Assembly: GCF_003435375.1 (NCBI RefSeq)
Contig: NZ_QWGL01000010.1
Location: 1 to 64,000 of the forward strand
Length of the DNA: 64,000 nt
Source of the DNA: Clostridium sp. AM34-11AC
GTDB taxonomy: Bacteria; Bacillota; Clostridia; Lachnospirales; Lachnospiraceae
Direction of reading: 5' to 3'
The position numbers and the translations under genes were made by a program. The notes beneath the pieces were generated by a model. The model did not search any database and was not told the origin of the DNA. It saw nothing but the letters and a program-made list of their open reading frames with translations. This document shows, piece by piece, positions 1-6,888 of this stretch (its first letter is position 1; each line of letters opens with the position of its first letter).

Positions 1-81
1 TATCCAGGAAGGTCTGGTTGGTTGATGAAACGGTGAAGATGGATTTCAATATGTGGTTTTGAAGGTATGTTCCTTCAGTAT

Positions 82-154
82 TCCTCGATAGCTCAGTCGG
101 TAGAGCACGCGGCTGTTAACCGCGCTGTCGTAGGTTCGAGTCCTACTCGGGGAG
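82..154 (+). tRNA. tRNA-Asn (GTT)
   Basis: A full cloverleaf folds. The acceptor arms TCCTCGA (82-88) and TCGGGGA (147-153) pair over seven positions, the anticodon loop reads CTGTTAA with anticodon GTT at 115-117, and the T arm contains GGTTCGAGTCC. The 3' CCA is not encoded. A run of T follows directly, so it may end its own transcript. It is first of three tRNA genes on this strand. Confidence 0.97.
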
Positions 155-202
155 CTTTTTTCGTACTATCCGATGAACCTGATGACTGGTAATACTACCC
201 GG

Positions 203-231
203 TTGACAGAGGCATGTAAATATGGTAGTAT
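203..231 (+). promoter_or_regulatory. sigma-A promoter for tRNA-Glu/tRNA-Cys
   Basis: TTGACA at 203-208 and TAGTAT at 226-231 are separated by 17 bases. The predicted start lies just before tRNA-Glu at 240, consistent with a short processed leader. Confidence 0.75.
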
Positions 232-239
232 ATATTTAA

Positions 240-311
240 GGCCCCATGGTCAAGCGGTTAAGACATCGCCCTTTCACGGCGGTAACACGAGTTCGAACCT
301 CGTTGGGGTCA
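240..311 (+). tRNA. tRNA-Glu (TTC)
   Basis: Acceptor arms GGCCCCA (240-246) and TGGGGTC (304-310) pair, the anticodon loop is CTTTCAC giving anticodon TTC, and the T arm has GAGTTCGAACCTC. CCA is not encoded. It lies 13 bases ahead of tRNA-Cys and is probably cotranscribed with it. Confidence 0.97.
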
Positions 312-324
312 TTTAACTAAATAT

Positions 325-395
325 GGCGACATAGCCAAGTGGTAAGGCGTGGGTCTGCAACACCCTGATCACCAGTTCAAATCTGGTTGTCGCCT
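325..395 (+). tRNA. tRNA-Cys (GCA); island integration target
   Basis: Acceptor arms GGCGACA (325-331) and TGTCGCC (388-394) pair and the anticodon loop CTGCAAC carries GCA. CCA is not encoded. The 3' end from base 375 is duplicated at 4369, which marks this tRNA as the integration site of the adjacent island. The copy here is intact, so the tRNA should remain functional. Confidence 0.97.
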
Positions 396-445
396 CTCTT
401 ATGAGAGCCTCAGAATCCTTTATTTATAAGGGTTCTGGGGTTTTT
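375..445 (+). repeat. attL: 3' end of tRNA-Cys plus terminator
   Basis: Left copy of the 71-bp direct repeat. Bases 375-404 are identical to 4369-4398; the remaining part differs at about five positions, most in the terminator loop and stem. It overlaps the complete tRNA gene. Confidence 0.88.
411..445 (+). terminator. intrinsic terminator of the tRNA cluster
   Basis: CAGAATCCTT (411-420) pairs with AAGGGTTCTG (428-437), followed by GGG and T5. The same hairpin with compensating or neutral changes is found at 4405-4439 in the duplicated right end. Confidence 0.85.
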
Positions 446-460
446 GCCTTATAATTTTGA

Positions 461-478
461 TGTTTGCGCGTGTTTGCG
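461..478 (+). promoter_or_regulatory. candidate integrase arm sites, left end (tandem TGTTTGCG)
   Basis: Two direct copies of TGTTTGCG begin at 461 and 471, spaced 10 bases, one helical turn. Related motifs are at 586-598 (CGTTTGCGCAAGC), 713-726 and 4281-4309, clustered near the two att ends. This resembles arm-type binding sites of tyrosine integrases; binding is inferred. Confidence 0.5.
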
Positions 479-712
479 GTCTGAAAACAATGTGTTGTAT
501 GGGCAGTTATTTATCTATATTCATACAATAAATTGATTTGATCTTGAATATGGCACATTTCCAATGCATTAAAGAGACTATATATCGTTTGCGCAAGCGG
601 GCCTATCAATGGCAATGAATATTACTGATCCGCTCATACATATAAAAAATTTGCGGATCAATAAGATCCTTTGTCTCAGTTATCTCTCGTAAAAAATATT
701 TTGAAGAGTAGT

Positions 713-726
713 TGTTTGCGCAAACA
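713..726. promoter_or_regulatory. 14-bp palindrome TGTTTGCGCAAACA
   Basis: A perfect 14-bp palindrome made of two inverted TGTTTGCG half sites. It lies just past the 3' end of the truncated integrase gene, within the left arm of the island. It may be an arm site or a binding site for an accessory protein. Confidence 0.5.
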
Positions 727-773
727 GCCATTCATAACTCGCTCATTAGGTTAGTAAAATGGTCACTATACCT

Positions 774-1427
774 TTAACCAAGGATAGCGGCCATTTTATT
801 TGCAGTCTCTTCGTTGGAAGTGATATTGCATAAATAGTGTCGTGTCATGGAAAGCGTCGTATGTCCAAGCAGTTTTTGTAATTCGGTGTCTTCCATACCG
901 TTCTTATACATGATAGATGCTGTCGAGAAACGCAGCTTATGAGAGGAACGGTATTCAATCCCTAATTCGTCACAACATTTTTTCAAATGCCGATTGAAGG
1001 TAACGGTTGCCAAAGGGCTGTCGCCACGATAGAAAATAAATTCCTGATCGTCAGGCTGTAACTTCCGGACCTGGCTAAGAATCGCTTTTGTTGCAGGTGT
1101 CAGCGGCATAGAGCGAATTCCATCTGCTGTGTTGCCCTTAATGGAATTGATGACACGGTTCTTGTCATCTATAAAGCGCTGTATACGTATGAAATCCCCA
1201 TCAATGTCGGACCATTTTAATCCCTTTAGTTCTCCGATTCGCAGTACCATGTGAAAATCAAAGAGAATGGCCAGGGAGTAGAAGTCAGTCTCACCGGATA
1301 AAGGCTCAATGATCCGTAGCCGATCTGCCTCTGTGTAAGGGGTTATTTGCGTATTTACAGGCTTAAAATCGAACTGCTTATAATTAATGCTAACGGAAAT
1401 TAGCTCAAGCTTCCGGATCTGCCATTC
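774..1427 (-). pseudogene. tyrosine recombinase/integrase, N-terminus missing
   Basis: The frame is open from a TGA at 1428-1430 down to the stop at 774, encoding 217 residues of a phage-type integrase. The catalytic half is intact: first Arg in LRIGELKGLKW, the HKLR box, the LGHTTLS box and the Tyr in TRHYL. Homologous sequence continues upstream of the only ATG (1248-1250), through a stretch with TPYTEADRLRI typical of the domain linker, so that ATG is not the original start. The core-binding and arm-binding domains are absent; immediately upstream is the hairpin at 1510-1552. It lies next to attL as expected. Probably inactive. Confidence 0.85.
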
Positions 1428-1509
1428 TCAAGGCTGGATGAATCATCTCTATTTGTAGTGAAGTGCCAAATTAAAAGTTATTCTGGTGAAACCGCTCCAT
1501 TACAGAACA

Positions 1510-1552
1510 GGGGCTGTTGCCTAGCAAAAATATTTGTTAATGCAACAGCCCC
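1510..1552. repeat. hairpin repeat GGGGCTGTTGC / GCAACAGCCCC, copy 1
   Basis: An 11-bp perfect stem encloses CTAGCAAAAATATTTGTTAAT. A near-identical copy with a compensated base pair (GTTGC to GTCGC paired with GCGAC) is at 3975-4016. It lies between the broken 5' edge of the integrase and the 3' end of the membrane-protein gene and can act as a bidirectional terminator. Confidence 0.7.
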
Positions 1553-1560
1553 TATAATAT

Positions 1561-1854
1561 TCATACAAAATCTCTAAAAACAAGAATTATTAGGCTAGTT
1601 ATTATGACTATGCTCCATACTTTTTGAATATGTTGAAATTTGGTTAGCGTTTGATTATTCCCTTCTATTTTTGCAATTGTTTTTAATTTTAATCCAAACA
1701 GTAAAAATATAAGCAAACAACATATCATTAAAATTCTGGTAACCGCAAAAATAGTATCATTTAACATTATAAAGCTATTAAGCAAATATACGCTAACAGA
1801 TAGCATATAAGCAAAGGATGTTAAAGAAAAAAATATATACAATTTTTTGTTCAT
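1561..1854 (-). CDS. small integral membrane protein, unknown function
   Basis: 97 residues, with about three hydrophobic segments (near residues 5-30, 35-58 and 78-95) separated by a short basic loop. The start is preceded by AGAGGGTGA at good spacing. I do not recognise a family. It is the second gene of a short transcript from the promoter at 2022-2050, after a possible 25-codon peptide. A role as an immunity or membrane partner of that peptide is possible but only a guess from the arrangement. It is AT-rich and belongs to the island cargo. Confidence 0.6.
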   Translation of the reverse strand: MNKKLYIFFSLTSFAYMLSVSVYLLNSFIMLNDTIFAVTRILMICCLLIFLLFGLKLKTIAKIEGNNQTLTKFQHIQKVWSIVIITSLIILVFRDFV

Positions 1855-1874
1855 CAGTATTCACCCTCTTATAC

Positions 1875-1952
1875 TTATGACAATTTTGTATAAACAGGTC
1901 CCACATTCCATCCCGGAACACCGTCATTAGTAATTCCTTCAAAAAAGTTCAT
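1875..1952 (-). CDS. possible 25-residue peptide
   Basis: An ATG at 1950-1952 opens a 25-codon frame ending TAA at 1875-1877. The peptide starts MNFFEGITNDG and contains VPGWNVGPVY. Its own ribosome site is poor: the GAAAGGA upstream sits best for a three-codon frame whose TGA overlaps this ATG, so translation would need coupling. It lies 20 bases ahead of the membrane-protein gene in the same transcript. It could be a secreted or signalling peptide, or chance. Confidence 0.3.
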   Translation of the reverse strand: MNFFEGITNDGVPGWNVGPVYTKLS

Positions 1953-2021
1953 TTATTCATTGGCATCATTCCTTTCACGTTTAAATATTTCAAAATTAGG
2001 CGCATCATTTATTGTGTGTAA

Positions 2022-2050
2022 ATTTTATCATAATTATTTTGAATATGCAA
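2022..2050 (-). promoter_or_regulatory. promoter for the peptide/membrane-protein unit
   Basis: On the minus strand TTGCAT (2050-2045) and TAAAAT (2027-2022) are 17 bases apart, starting transcription near 2015 toward the frames at 1952 and 1854. The rest of 1953-2317 is AT-rich and shows no other gene. Confidence 0.55.
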
Positions 2051-2287
2051 TATTTGTAAATAAATCATAAAAACGCTGTAAGTTTTTGGCTAAAATGTAA
2101 GGGATTATTCATTTTTATATGTGTATGTAGTAATACTATTCGCTTAACTATATTGTTTGTTTTATATCTTTAGCGTTATGCATAGAGTAAAGGGGGAAAG
2201 TTTTCAAATACCTTCAGATCTGAAGTCCAGAATATCCGCATCTCAGAAAATGTTTTTTACAACCGATTTATTTTAAGCAGTTAAAGA

Positions 2288-2317
2288 AGCCGGATGATTA
2301 CGTGTAGTCATCCGGCT
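2288..2317 (-). terminator. terminator of the interrupted gene
   Basis: AGCCGGATGA and TCATCCGGCT form a 10-bp stem that abuts the stop codon of the extended frame at 2318-2320, with a T-rich tail on the minus strand. Confidence 0.65.
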
Positions 2318-2761
2318 TTAAATATTGTGGGAATCTTCGCCCGCCTGTATTTCCTCACTAAGTAAAAGCAGATTCCGGTTAATCCGCTCAATTCGTTGCA
2401 TCTGCTCTGCAACGAACTGTTCTCCCTTTTTTGTATTCCGGATTCTGGTTCTGGATTGTTGCCTGGCATCAGTTAATCCATATCTGACCTCTGACAGTGG
2501 AAGATCCTGGTGCAGTAAAATATATGCAAGTGCCGCTCAGAACGGTTCGCTGATATAAAAGCGATATGCCTGATACACGGCCGACTCCAGCTCTCCCAGT
2601 TCAGTCTCTATAAGCAACTTACATATATGATCTAATTCCTCATCTGGAATTGCAAAGCGGAATACTATCAATGCCGCTGTTTTTCGGCATTCAACAGGTA
2701 TGTTTTCCGGAAAATACTCCCGATAGCAACCGATCAGGTCCATTAAAAATTTTTCTTTCAT
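2318..2761 (-). pseudogene. unknown protein gene split by an in-frame TGA
   Basis: Translation from 2761 gives 74 residues to a TGA at 2537-2539; the same frame then stays open for 72 further codons to TAA at 2318-2320, followed at once by a terminator hairpin. The start has a near-perfect ribosome site (GAGGTGAT). The second half (beginning AALAYILLHQDLPLSEVRY) is helical and charged like the first, as expected of a single roughly 147-codon gene. I do not recognise the family. A nonsense mutation is the simplest reading; a sequencing error cannot be excluded. Confidence 0.6.
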
Positions 2762-3120
2762 CGTTGATCACCTCATGGCTTTTTTTCTGTTATATAAAGA
2801 AATCATACCATAAAAAATTTCATTAACAGGATGCATATCGGGGAGCAAATAAACATGGGAGATTTCCCCCCCCCCCTGCATGCGGAAAGCACAGCTCTTT
2901 CCAGTGCGCGCCTGGGTAACATGCGAATGCACCATTTCCGTAATAATCGCAATACAATGATACCGTACAGAATTCGAATGGCGCGATTATTTTAATTATA
3001 CGAGAAATTAAATTAAAAAAGGAAACTATTAGGTATACAGAAAAAAACATACATGTTATACTAATGTTAGGCTGCCGTTAGGCAAAAACGACAAAAGTGC
3101 TCAAGTAATATGTGAAAAAT

Positions 3121-3147
3121 CCCGGAGGTTGCAACTCCGGGGTTTTT
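3121..3147 (+). terminator. intrinsic terminator
   Basis: CCCGGAG (3121-3127) pairs with CTCCGGG (3135-3141), followed by T5. No gene is evident upstream. The 2762-3358 stretch otherwise holds an 11-base C run at 2866-2876 and no supported gene. Confidence 0.7.
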
Positions 3148-3323
3148 CTATTTTGTGGTTACAGGATGGATTGATCTCCCCGGCCTGAACCAGGCGTGGA
3201 TGCTGTCCGGGATACTGATGCTCCCAGGAACCTTCCGCACATTCGTTCATCAGATATGCTTATCAAGTAAACGGTAACTGGAAAATTTCTGAATCTTATT
3301 TTTTCTGAACTATATTTTCTTAT

Positions 3324-3352
3324 TTGACACCCATAACGTTACACGGTATAAT
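3324..3352 (+). promoter_or_regulatory. higBA promoter with palindromic operator candidate
   Basis: TTGACA (3324-3329) and TATAAT (3347-3352) are exact consensus with a 17-base spacer. The spacer contains the palindrome TAACGTTA (3334-3341), a plausible HigA operator. The expected start point, 3358-3360, coincides with the higB ATG. Confidence 0.85.
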
Positions 3353-3358
3353 ATAAAT

Positions 3359-3637
3359 ATGATTAAATCATTTGCACACAAAGGCTTAAGGGAATTTTAT
3401 GAAAGTGGTTCCAAGAAGGGAATCCAACCAGAGCATGCGCCAAAACTAGGAAGAATGCTTGATCGTCTTGATGCAAGTATAAGTCCACAGGATATGAATT
3501 TACCAGGATATCGATTACATCCTCTGAAAGGAGATAAACAGGATATGTGGGCTGTTACTGTTAATGGCAACTGGAGATTAACATTTTATTTTGAAGGACA
3601 GGATGCGTATCTCCTAGATTACCAAGATTATCATTAG
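3359..3637 (+). CDS. higB: HigB-type toxin (RelE superfamily mRNA interferase)
   Basis: 92 residues, the usual HigB length. The N-terminus (IKSFAHKGLREFYESGSKKG) and the C-terminal RLTFYFEGQDAYLLDYQDYH are characteristic of the HigB branch of ribosome-dependent mRNA endonucleases. The ATG follows the -10 box by only six bases, so the message appears leaderless; no ribosome site exists upstream and the family N-terminus matches this start. It is followed 14 bases later by higA, toxin first as usual for HigBA. It probably stabilises the island. Confidence 0.9.
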   Translation: MIKSFAHKGLREFYESGSKKGIQPEHAPKLGRMLDRLDASISPQDMNLPGYRLHPLKGDKQDMWAVTVNGNWRLTFYFEGQDAYLLDYQDYH

Positions 3638-3651
3638 AAGGAGGAACATGT

Positions 3652-3966
3652 ATGACCAATAGAAAACCAACACATCCGGGAGCTGTCCTCCTGGAAGATG
3701 TTATAAAGCCGCTGGGTCTTACCATCACAGAGGCTGCCAAAATGCTTGGGGTCAGTCGAAAGACATTGTCAGAGTTTGTAAATGAAAAAGCAATGCTAAG
3801 CCCTGATATGGCAATTCGCATCGCGAAAGCAACGAATACTTCTCCAGAGAGCTGGATGAATATGCAACAGAAATTGACACTATGGGAAGCTGAACAGCAT
3901 CTTCCAGAAAATGTCATTCCATTTCCATCCGTGCACTCTGAAGAGGCCGCTACATTACAAATGTAA
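3652..3966 (+). CDS. higA: HigA-type antitoxin (XRE helix-turn-helix)
   Basis: 104 residues. The N-terminus RKPTHPGAVLLEDVIKPLGL and the HTH ITEAAKMLGVSRKTLSEFVN (about residues 24-43) are typical of HigA, which binds and neutralises HigB and represses the operon. AGGAGG precedes the start. It probably binds the palindrome between -35 and -10 of the upstream promoter. The reading frame is complete, so the module is likely active. A hairpin repeat at 3975-4016 follows and may terminate transcription. Confidence 0.92.
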   Translation: MTNRKPTHPGAVLLEDVIKPLGLTITEAAKMLGVSRKTLSEFVNEKAMLSPDMAIRIAKATNTSPESWMNMQQKLTLWEAEQHLPENVIPFPSVHSEEAATLQM

Positions 3967-3974
3967 TAATAAAT

Positions 3975-4016
3975 GGGGCTGTCGCCTAGCAAAAATATTG
4001 CTAATGCGACAGCCTC
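3975..4016. repeat. hairpin repeat GGGGCTGTCGC / GCGACAGCCTC, copy 2
   Basis: Second copy of the repeat at 1510-1552, sharing the loop core CCTAGCAAAAATATT. One stem pair is changed on both sides, keeping the stem. It sits nine bases after the higA stop and probably terminates higBA. Confidence 0.7.
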
Positions 4017-4280
4017 GTTGTATTTGGTCCATAAAATGGGTTGCAAGTTTTGCTAGAAATATGCCCTGTACAAAATGTCCGCTTAGATATCCGTCTCAAG
4101 CAGCACCGTCTAATTGCGCAACATGGCAGGCGGTTTGCCCCTCTGCGTAGGGACTGTGACCCTCCGATTACATAAATTTATATCTTTTTGAGACATTTTT
4201 ATAAACAACGCACCATTACAATGTACCGGTATATTAAATCAGAAAAAATGAACTTAGAGCCAGAAAAGGTGAGATTTATG

Positions 4281-4309
4281 TGTTTGCGCACTGTTTGCGC
4301 CCGCAAACA
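4281..4309. promoter_or_regulatory. candidate integrase arm sites, right end
   Basis: TGTTTGCG at 4281 and 4292 (11 bases apart) is followed by the inverted copy CGCAAACA at 4302-4309. The cluster lies about 60 bases inside the right attachment repeat, mirroring the left end. The 3967-4794 interval otherwise contains no supported gene. Confidence 0.5.
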
Positions 4310-4368
4310 CAAGCATCAATCGGCATGTAAACTCCTTTCTTTATCTGGGTTTCGAGAGATGACAGGAG

Positions 4369-4439
4369 GTTCAAATCTGGTTGTCGCCTCTCTTATGAAA
4401 GTCTCAGAATCCTTTGTTTATAAGGACTCTGGGGTTTTT
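4369..4439 (+). repeat. attR: duplicated 3' end of tRNA-Cys plus terminator
   Basis: Right copy of the island-flanking direct repeat. It contains only the last 27 bases of the tRNA-Cys gene sequence and the terminator, not a full tRNA, so it marks the distal junction. Confidence 0.88.
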
Positions 4440-4527
4440 GTTTTACCAGAAAAAGTATGCAAAATATATGCGGGCAAGCGGATTGAGGAAGGAGCATCGA
4501 AAAAAAGAAATATAGAGACATAAGTAC

Positions 4528-4556
4528 TTGAAGTCCTAAAAAAAGTGTACTATAAT
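4528..4556 (+). promoter_or_regulatory. promoter directly followed by a hairpin
   Basis: TTGAAG (4528-4533) and TATAAT (4551-4556) have a 17-base spacer. Transcription should begin near 4562, at the first base of the hairpin at 4561-4602. It may supply aroF if the hairpin is read through. Confidence 0.6.
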
Positions 4557-4560
4557 AATA

Positions 4561-4602
4561 AATGTCCCGCACTGACATATGTGTAGCGCGGGACATTTTT
4601 AG
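4561..4602 (+). terminator. hairpin with T tail at the transcript 5' end
   Basis: AATGTCCCGC (4561-4570) pairs perfectly with GCGGGACATT (4588-4597), followed by T residues. No gene lies between it and attR, so it is either a leader element or the terminator of a very short RNA. Confidence 0.7.
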
Positions 4603-4794
4603 AAATGGACACATCAGCAGTTAAAAGCGATAAAGTGCTTAAAAATAAAATACGTGCTTAAAAGGTGATGATTTGGTTTTGCCAGCATTTGGATATTGAA
4701 TGATGCAGTCTGGAACAGTTTGTTCGCGGTTCATATTCGATATAGAAAGGCAGGGCTGAATCTACATGAAAATAATATTTTGGGGGAGAAAATT

Positions 4795-5826
4795 ATGTCA
4801 TTCAATTACAAAAGTTTACTTCCGACACCGGCGCAGATCAAGGCGGAATTTCCGCTGACACCGGAGTGCGTGGAGTTAAAAGCGGCAAGAGATAAAGAGG
4901 TTGCGGATGTTATCACGGGAAAGAGCAAAAAGTTCCTCGTGATCATTGGACCGTGCTCCGCGGACCGCGAGGACGCTGTATGTGAGTACATGAGCCGTCT
5001 CGCCAAGGTAAATGAGCAGGTTAAGGATAAGCTGGTTATCGTACCGCGTGTATACACAAATAAGCCGCGTACCACAGGCGGCGGATACAAGGGAATGCTT
5101 CATCAGCCGGATCCAGAGAAGAAGCCGAATATGTACGAAGGACTTGTAGCGATCCGTAAGCTTCATATGCGCGTGATCGAGGATTATGGATTCACGACAG
5201 CCGATGAGATGCTGTATCCGGAAAACTACAGCTACCTTTCCGATGTACTTTCCTATGTCGCGATCGGTGCGCGTTCTGTTGAGAACCAGCAGCACCGCCT
5301 TGTATCCAGCGGTATGGACGTTCCGGTTGGAATGAAGAACCCGACCAGCGGCGACCTCGGTGTTATGTTAAATGCCGTTTACGCTGCACAGCATGGTCAT
5401 GATTTTATCTACCGCACATGGGAAGTTGAGACAAAGGGTAATCCGCTGGCGCACACGATCTTAAGAGGCGCAGTCAGCAAGCACGGTCAGTGCCTGCCGA
5501 ACTACCATTATGAGGATCTGGAGCTTCTCTACAGCCTGTATCAGGAGCGGGAGCTGTTGAATCCGGCCTGCATTGTTGACGCTAACCACTCCAACTCCAA
5601 CAAGCGTTACATGGAGCAGATCCGTATCGTGAAGGAAGTTCTTCACAGCCGCCGTCACTCGGAGGAGATCCACAACTTCATCAAGGGCGTTATGGTTGAG
5701 AGCTACTTAGAGCCGGGCAGTCAGAAGATCGGCGAGCATATTTACGGAAAATCCATCACGGATCCATGTCTTGGATGGGATGATACGGAGAAGCTGATCT
5801 ATGACATTGCGGATGAGATCAAATAA
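4795..5826 (+). CDS. 3-deoxy-7-phosphoheptulonate synthase, class I
   Basis: 343 residues, close to the roughly 350 of AroF/AroG/AroH. It condenses phosphoenolpyruvate with erythrose 4-phosphate, the first shikimate-pathway step. Family motifs include IIGPCSADRED, KPRTTGGGYKGML, KNPTSGDLG and VDANHSNSNKRY. The ATG at 4795 is chosen because GGGGGAG lies seven bases upstream; an earlier ATG in frame has no ribosome site and would add 33 non-family residues. It is monocistronic, with a strong terminator at 5891. Which feedback type (Phe, Tyr or Trp) cannot be told. Confidence 0.95.
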   Translation: MSFNYKSLLPTPAQIKAEFPLTPECVELKAARDKEVADVITGKSKKFLVIIGPCSADREDAVCEYMSRLAKVNEQVKDKLVIVPRVYTNKPRTTGGGYKGMLHQPDPEKKPNMYEGLVAIRKLHMRVIEDYGFTTADEMLYPENYSYLSDVLSYVAIGARSVENQQHRLVSSGMDVPVGMKNPTSGDLGVMLNAVYAAQHGHDFIYRTWEVETKGNPLAHTILRGAVSKHGQCLPNYHYEDLELLYSLYQERELLNPACIVDANHSNSNKRYMEQIRIVKEVLHSRRHSEEIHNFIKGVMVESYLEPGSQKIGEHIYGKSITDPCLGWDDTEKLIYDIADEIK

Positions 5827-5890
5827 GAGATAGAAATTGCCGGTGCCGGCACATGAAATGTGTGCTGGAACGGGAAATAGAGTAAATATT

Positions 5891-5935
5891 AAGCCATCGG
5901 GATGAAAGTGAAAATTATCATTCCGGTGGCTTTTT
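5891..5935 (+). terminator. terminator after the DAHP synthase gene
   Basis: AAGCCATCGGGATGA pairs with TCATTCCGGTGGCTT, followed by T residues. Confidence 0.85.
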
Positions 5936-5973
5936 ATAGTCGTGCATCTGGAAGAAGCTGCCGGCAGCAGGTC

Positions 5974-6870
5974 CTAGACGTTAGCAGTCTGGGCTGCTTT
6001 TGATGAGAACTCTCTCTCATAAAAGAAGATATACTGCTGCAGCACACCGGCGAACCCCGGATATTTCGAGAAATTTTCTTCGATCAGCGCCTCGCAGAGC
6101 CGTGATTCGGGAACATGACTGGTGCAGCGGCTTTTCGGGGCATACTCCCGCAGCAGGATCTTTTTGATCCAGGTGTCCACCGGGAAGGCACCGATATGGT
6201 GCAGACCGAAGAGGCAGATGCAGTTGGCAACTTTGACGCCTATTCCGTAGCAGGAGAGAAGAGCTTCCATGGAGTCGGAGTAATTCAGTCCCCGCAGACG
6301 GTCAAGATCCATCTTTCCGGAGCAGACGTCTTCGCAGGTCCGCTTGATATACTTGGCACGGTAACCGAGTTTTAAGGCGAGGAGATCATCCAGGGAGGCG
6401 TGGTTTAACTCTTCAGGAGTTGGAAACGCATAATAATATCCGGAAGACAACTCATACCGTGTTCCATATTTCTCACTCAGCGCCTCCACTAGCGCTCGGA
6501 TCGCCGGAATTGTCTTTTGTTGTGAGATAATAAAGGTGATGATCATCTCCCAGAGATCCTGGTTCAGGATCCGTATTCCACTGCCGAAAGCCGCCGCTTT
6601 TGAAAGATATTCATCCGCAGGGTCAACAGAGCGGATATAAGCACCATAATCCGTCCCAAGATCAAAATAATGATTCCAGAATGCAGACTCGTCATCGGGA
6701 CAGTGAAAAATCACCTCATCCCTATTCTGCTCCACAATAAGAAAATGTCCGCTGCTGATGACCCGGTAAGCTGTCTGCGGATCATTCGGGGCACAGGGAA
6801 TCATACGGAAACACTGACCGGAGTCGGCGATCTGGCGGAGGTTGAAGTCCTTTAAGTTTTTTGAAATCAT
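5974..6870 (-). CDS. 8-oxoguanine DNA glycosylase/AP lyase, OGG1 type
   Basis: 298 residues. It resembles bifunctional OGG1-like enzymes that excise oxidised guanine: an N-terminal OGG domain (about 1-105) and an HhH-GPD domain (about 106-290). The hairpin CYGIGVKVANCICLFGL carries the expected catalytic Lys (K213) and VDTWIKK the catalytic Asp (D232). AGGAGG precedes the start. It is 18 bases downstream of the HTH gene on the same strand and probably cotranscribed with it. The family call rests on the residue positions and is good; preferred lesion is inferred. Confidence 0.88.
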   Translation of the reverse strand: MISKNLKDFNLRQIADSGQCFRMIPCAPNDPQTAYRVISSGHFLIVEQNRDEVIFHCPDDESAFWNHYFDLGTDYGAYIRSVDPADEYLSKAAAFGSGIRILNQDLWEMIITFIISQQKTIPAIRALVEALSEKYGTRYELSSGYYYAFPTPEELNHASLDDLLALKLGYRAKYIKRTCEDVCSGKMDLDRLRGLNYSDSMEALLSCYGIGVKVANCICLFGLHHIGAFPVDTWIKKILLREYAPKSRCTSHVPESRLCEALIEENFSKYPGFAGVLQQYIFFYEREFSSKAAQTANV

Positions 6871-6888
6871 AGAGTACCTCCTGACTGG

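Larger units (their letters stand above)
375..4439. mobile_element. tRNA-Cys-integrated genomic island, about 4.0 kb, degenerate
   Basis: The 3' end of tRNA-Cys and its terminator (375-445) recur at 4369-4439 as a 71-bp direct repeat with about five mismatches, offset exactly 3994 bases. Between them are a C-terminal tyrosine integrase, repeated TGTTTGCG motifs near both ends, a gene with an in-frame stop, a small membrane protein and a higBA module, all in AT-rich DNA unlike the downstream genes. Family knowledge: tyrosine integrases commonly use tRNA 3' ends as attB. Loss of the integrase N-terminus implies the element is now fixed unless helped in trans. Confidence 0.88.

Noticed and set aside
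2325..2558. 77-codon plus-strand frame
   Set aside because: It lies antisense to the second half of the TGA-interrupted gene, which explains the DNA better.
2823..3050. 75-codon minus-strand frame containing an 11-base C run
   Set aside because: No ribosome site, no recognisable domain and low-complexity ending; the C run suggested phase variation but there is no gene for it to act on.
3561..4046. 161-codon minus-strand frame opposite higA
   Set aside because: It is antisense to higBA, runs through the hairpin repeat and has no homology features.
4188..4523. 111-codon plus-strand frame across the right attachment repeat
   Set aside because: It reads through arm-site repeats, the tRNA fragment and the terminator; composition is not protein-like.
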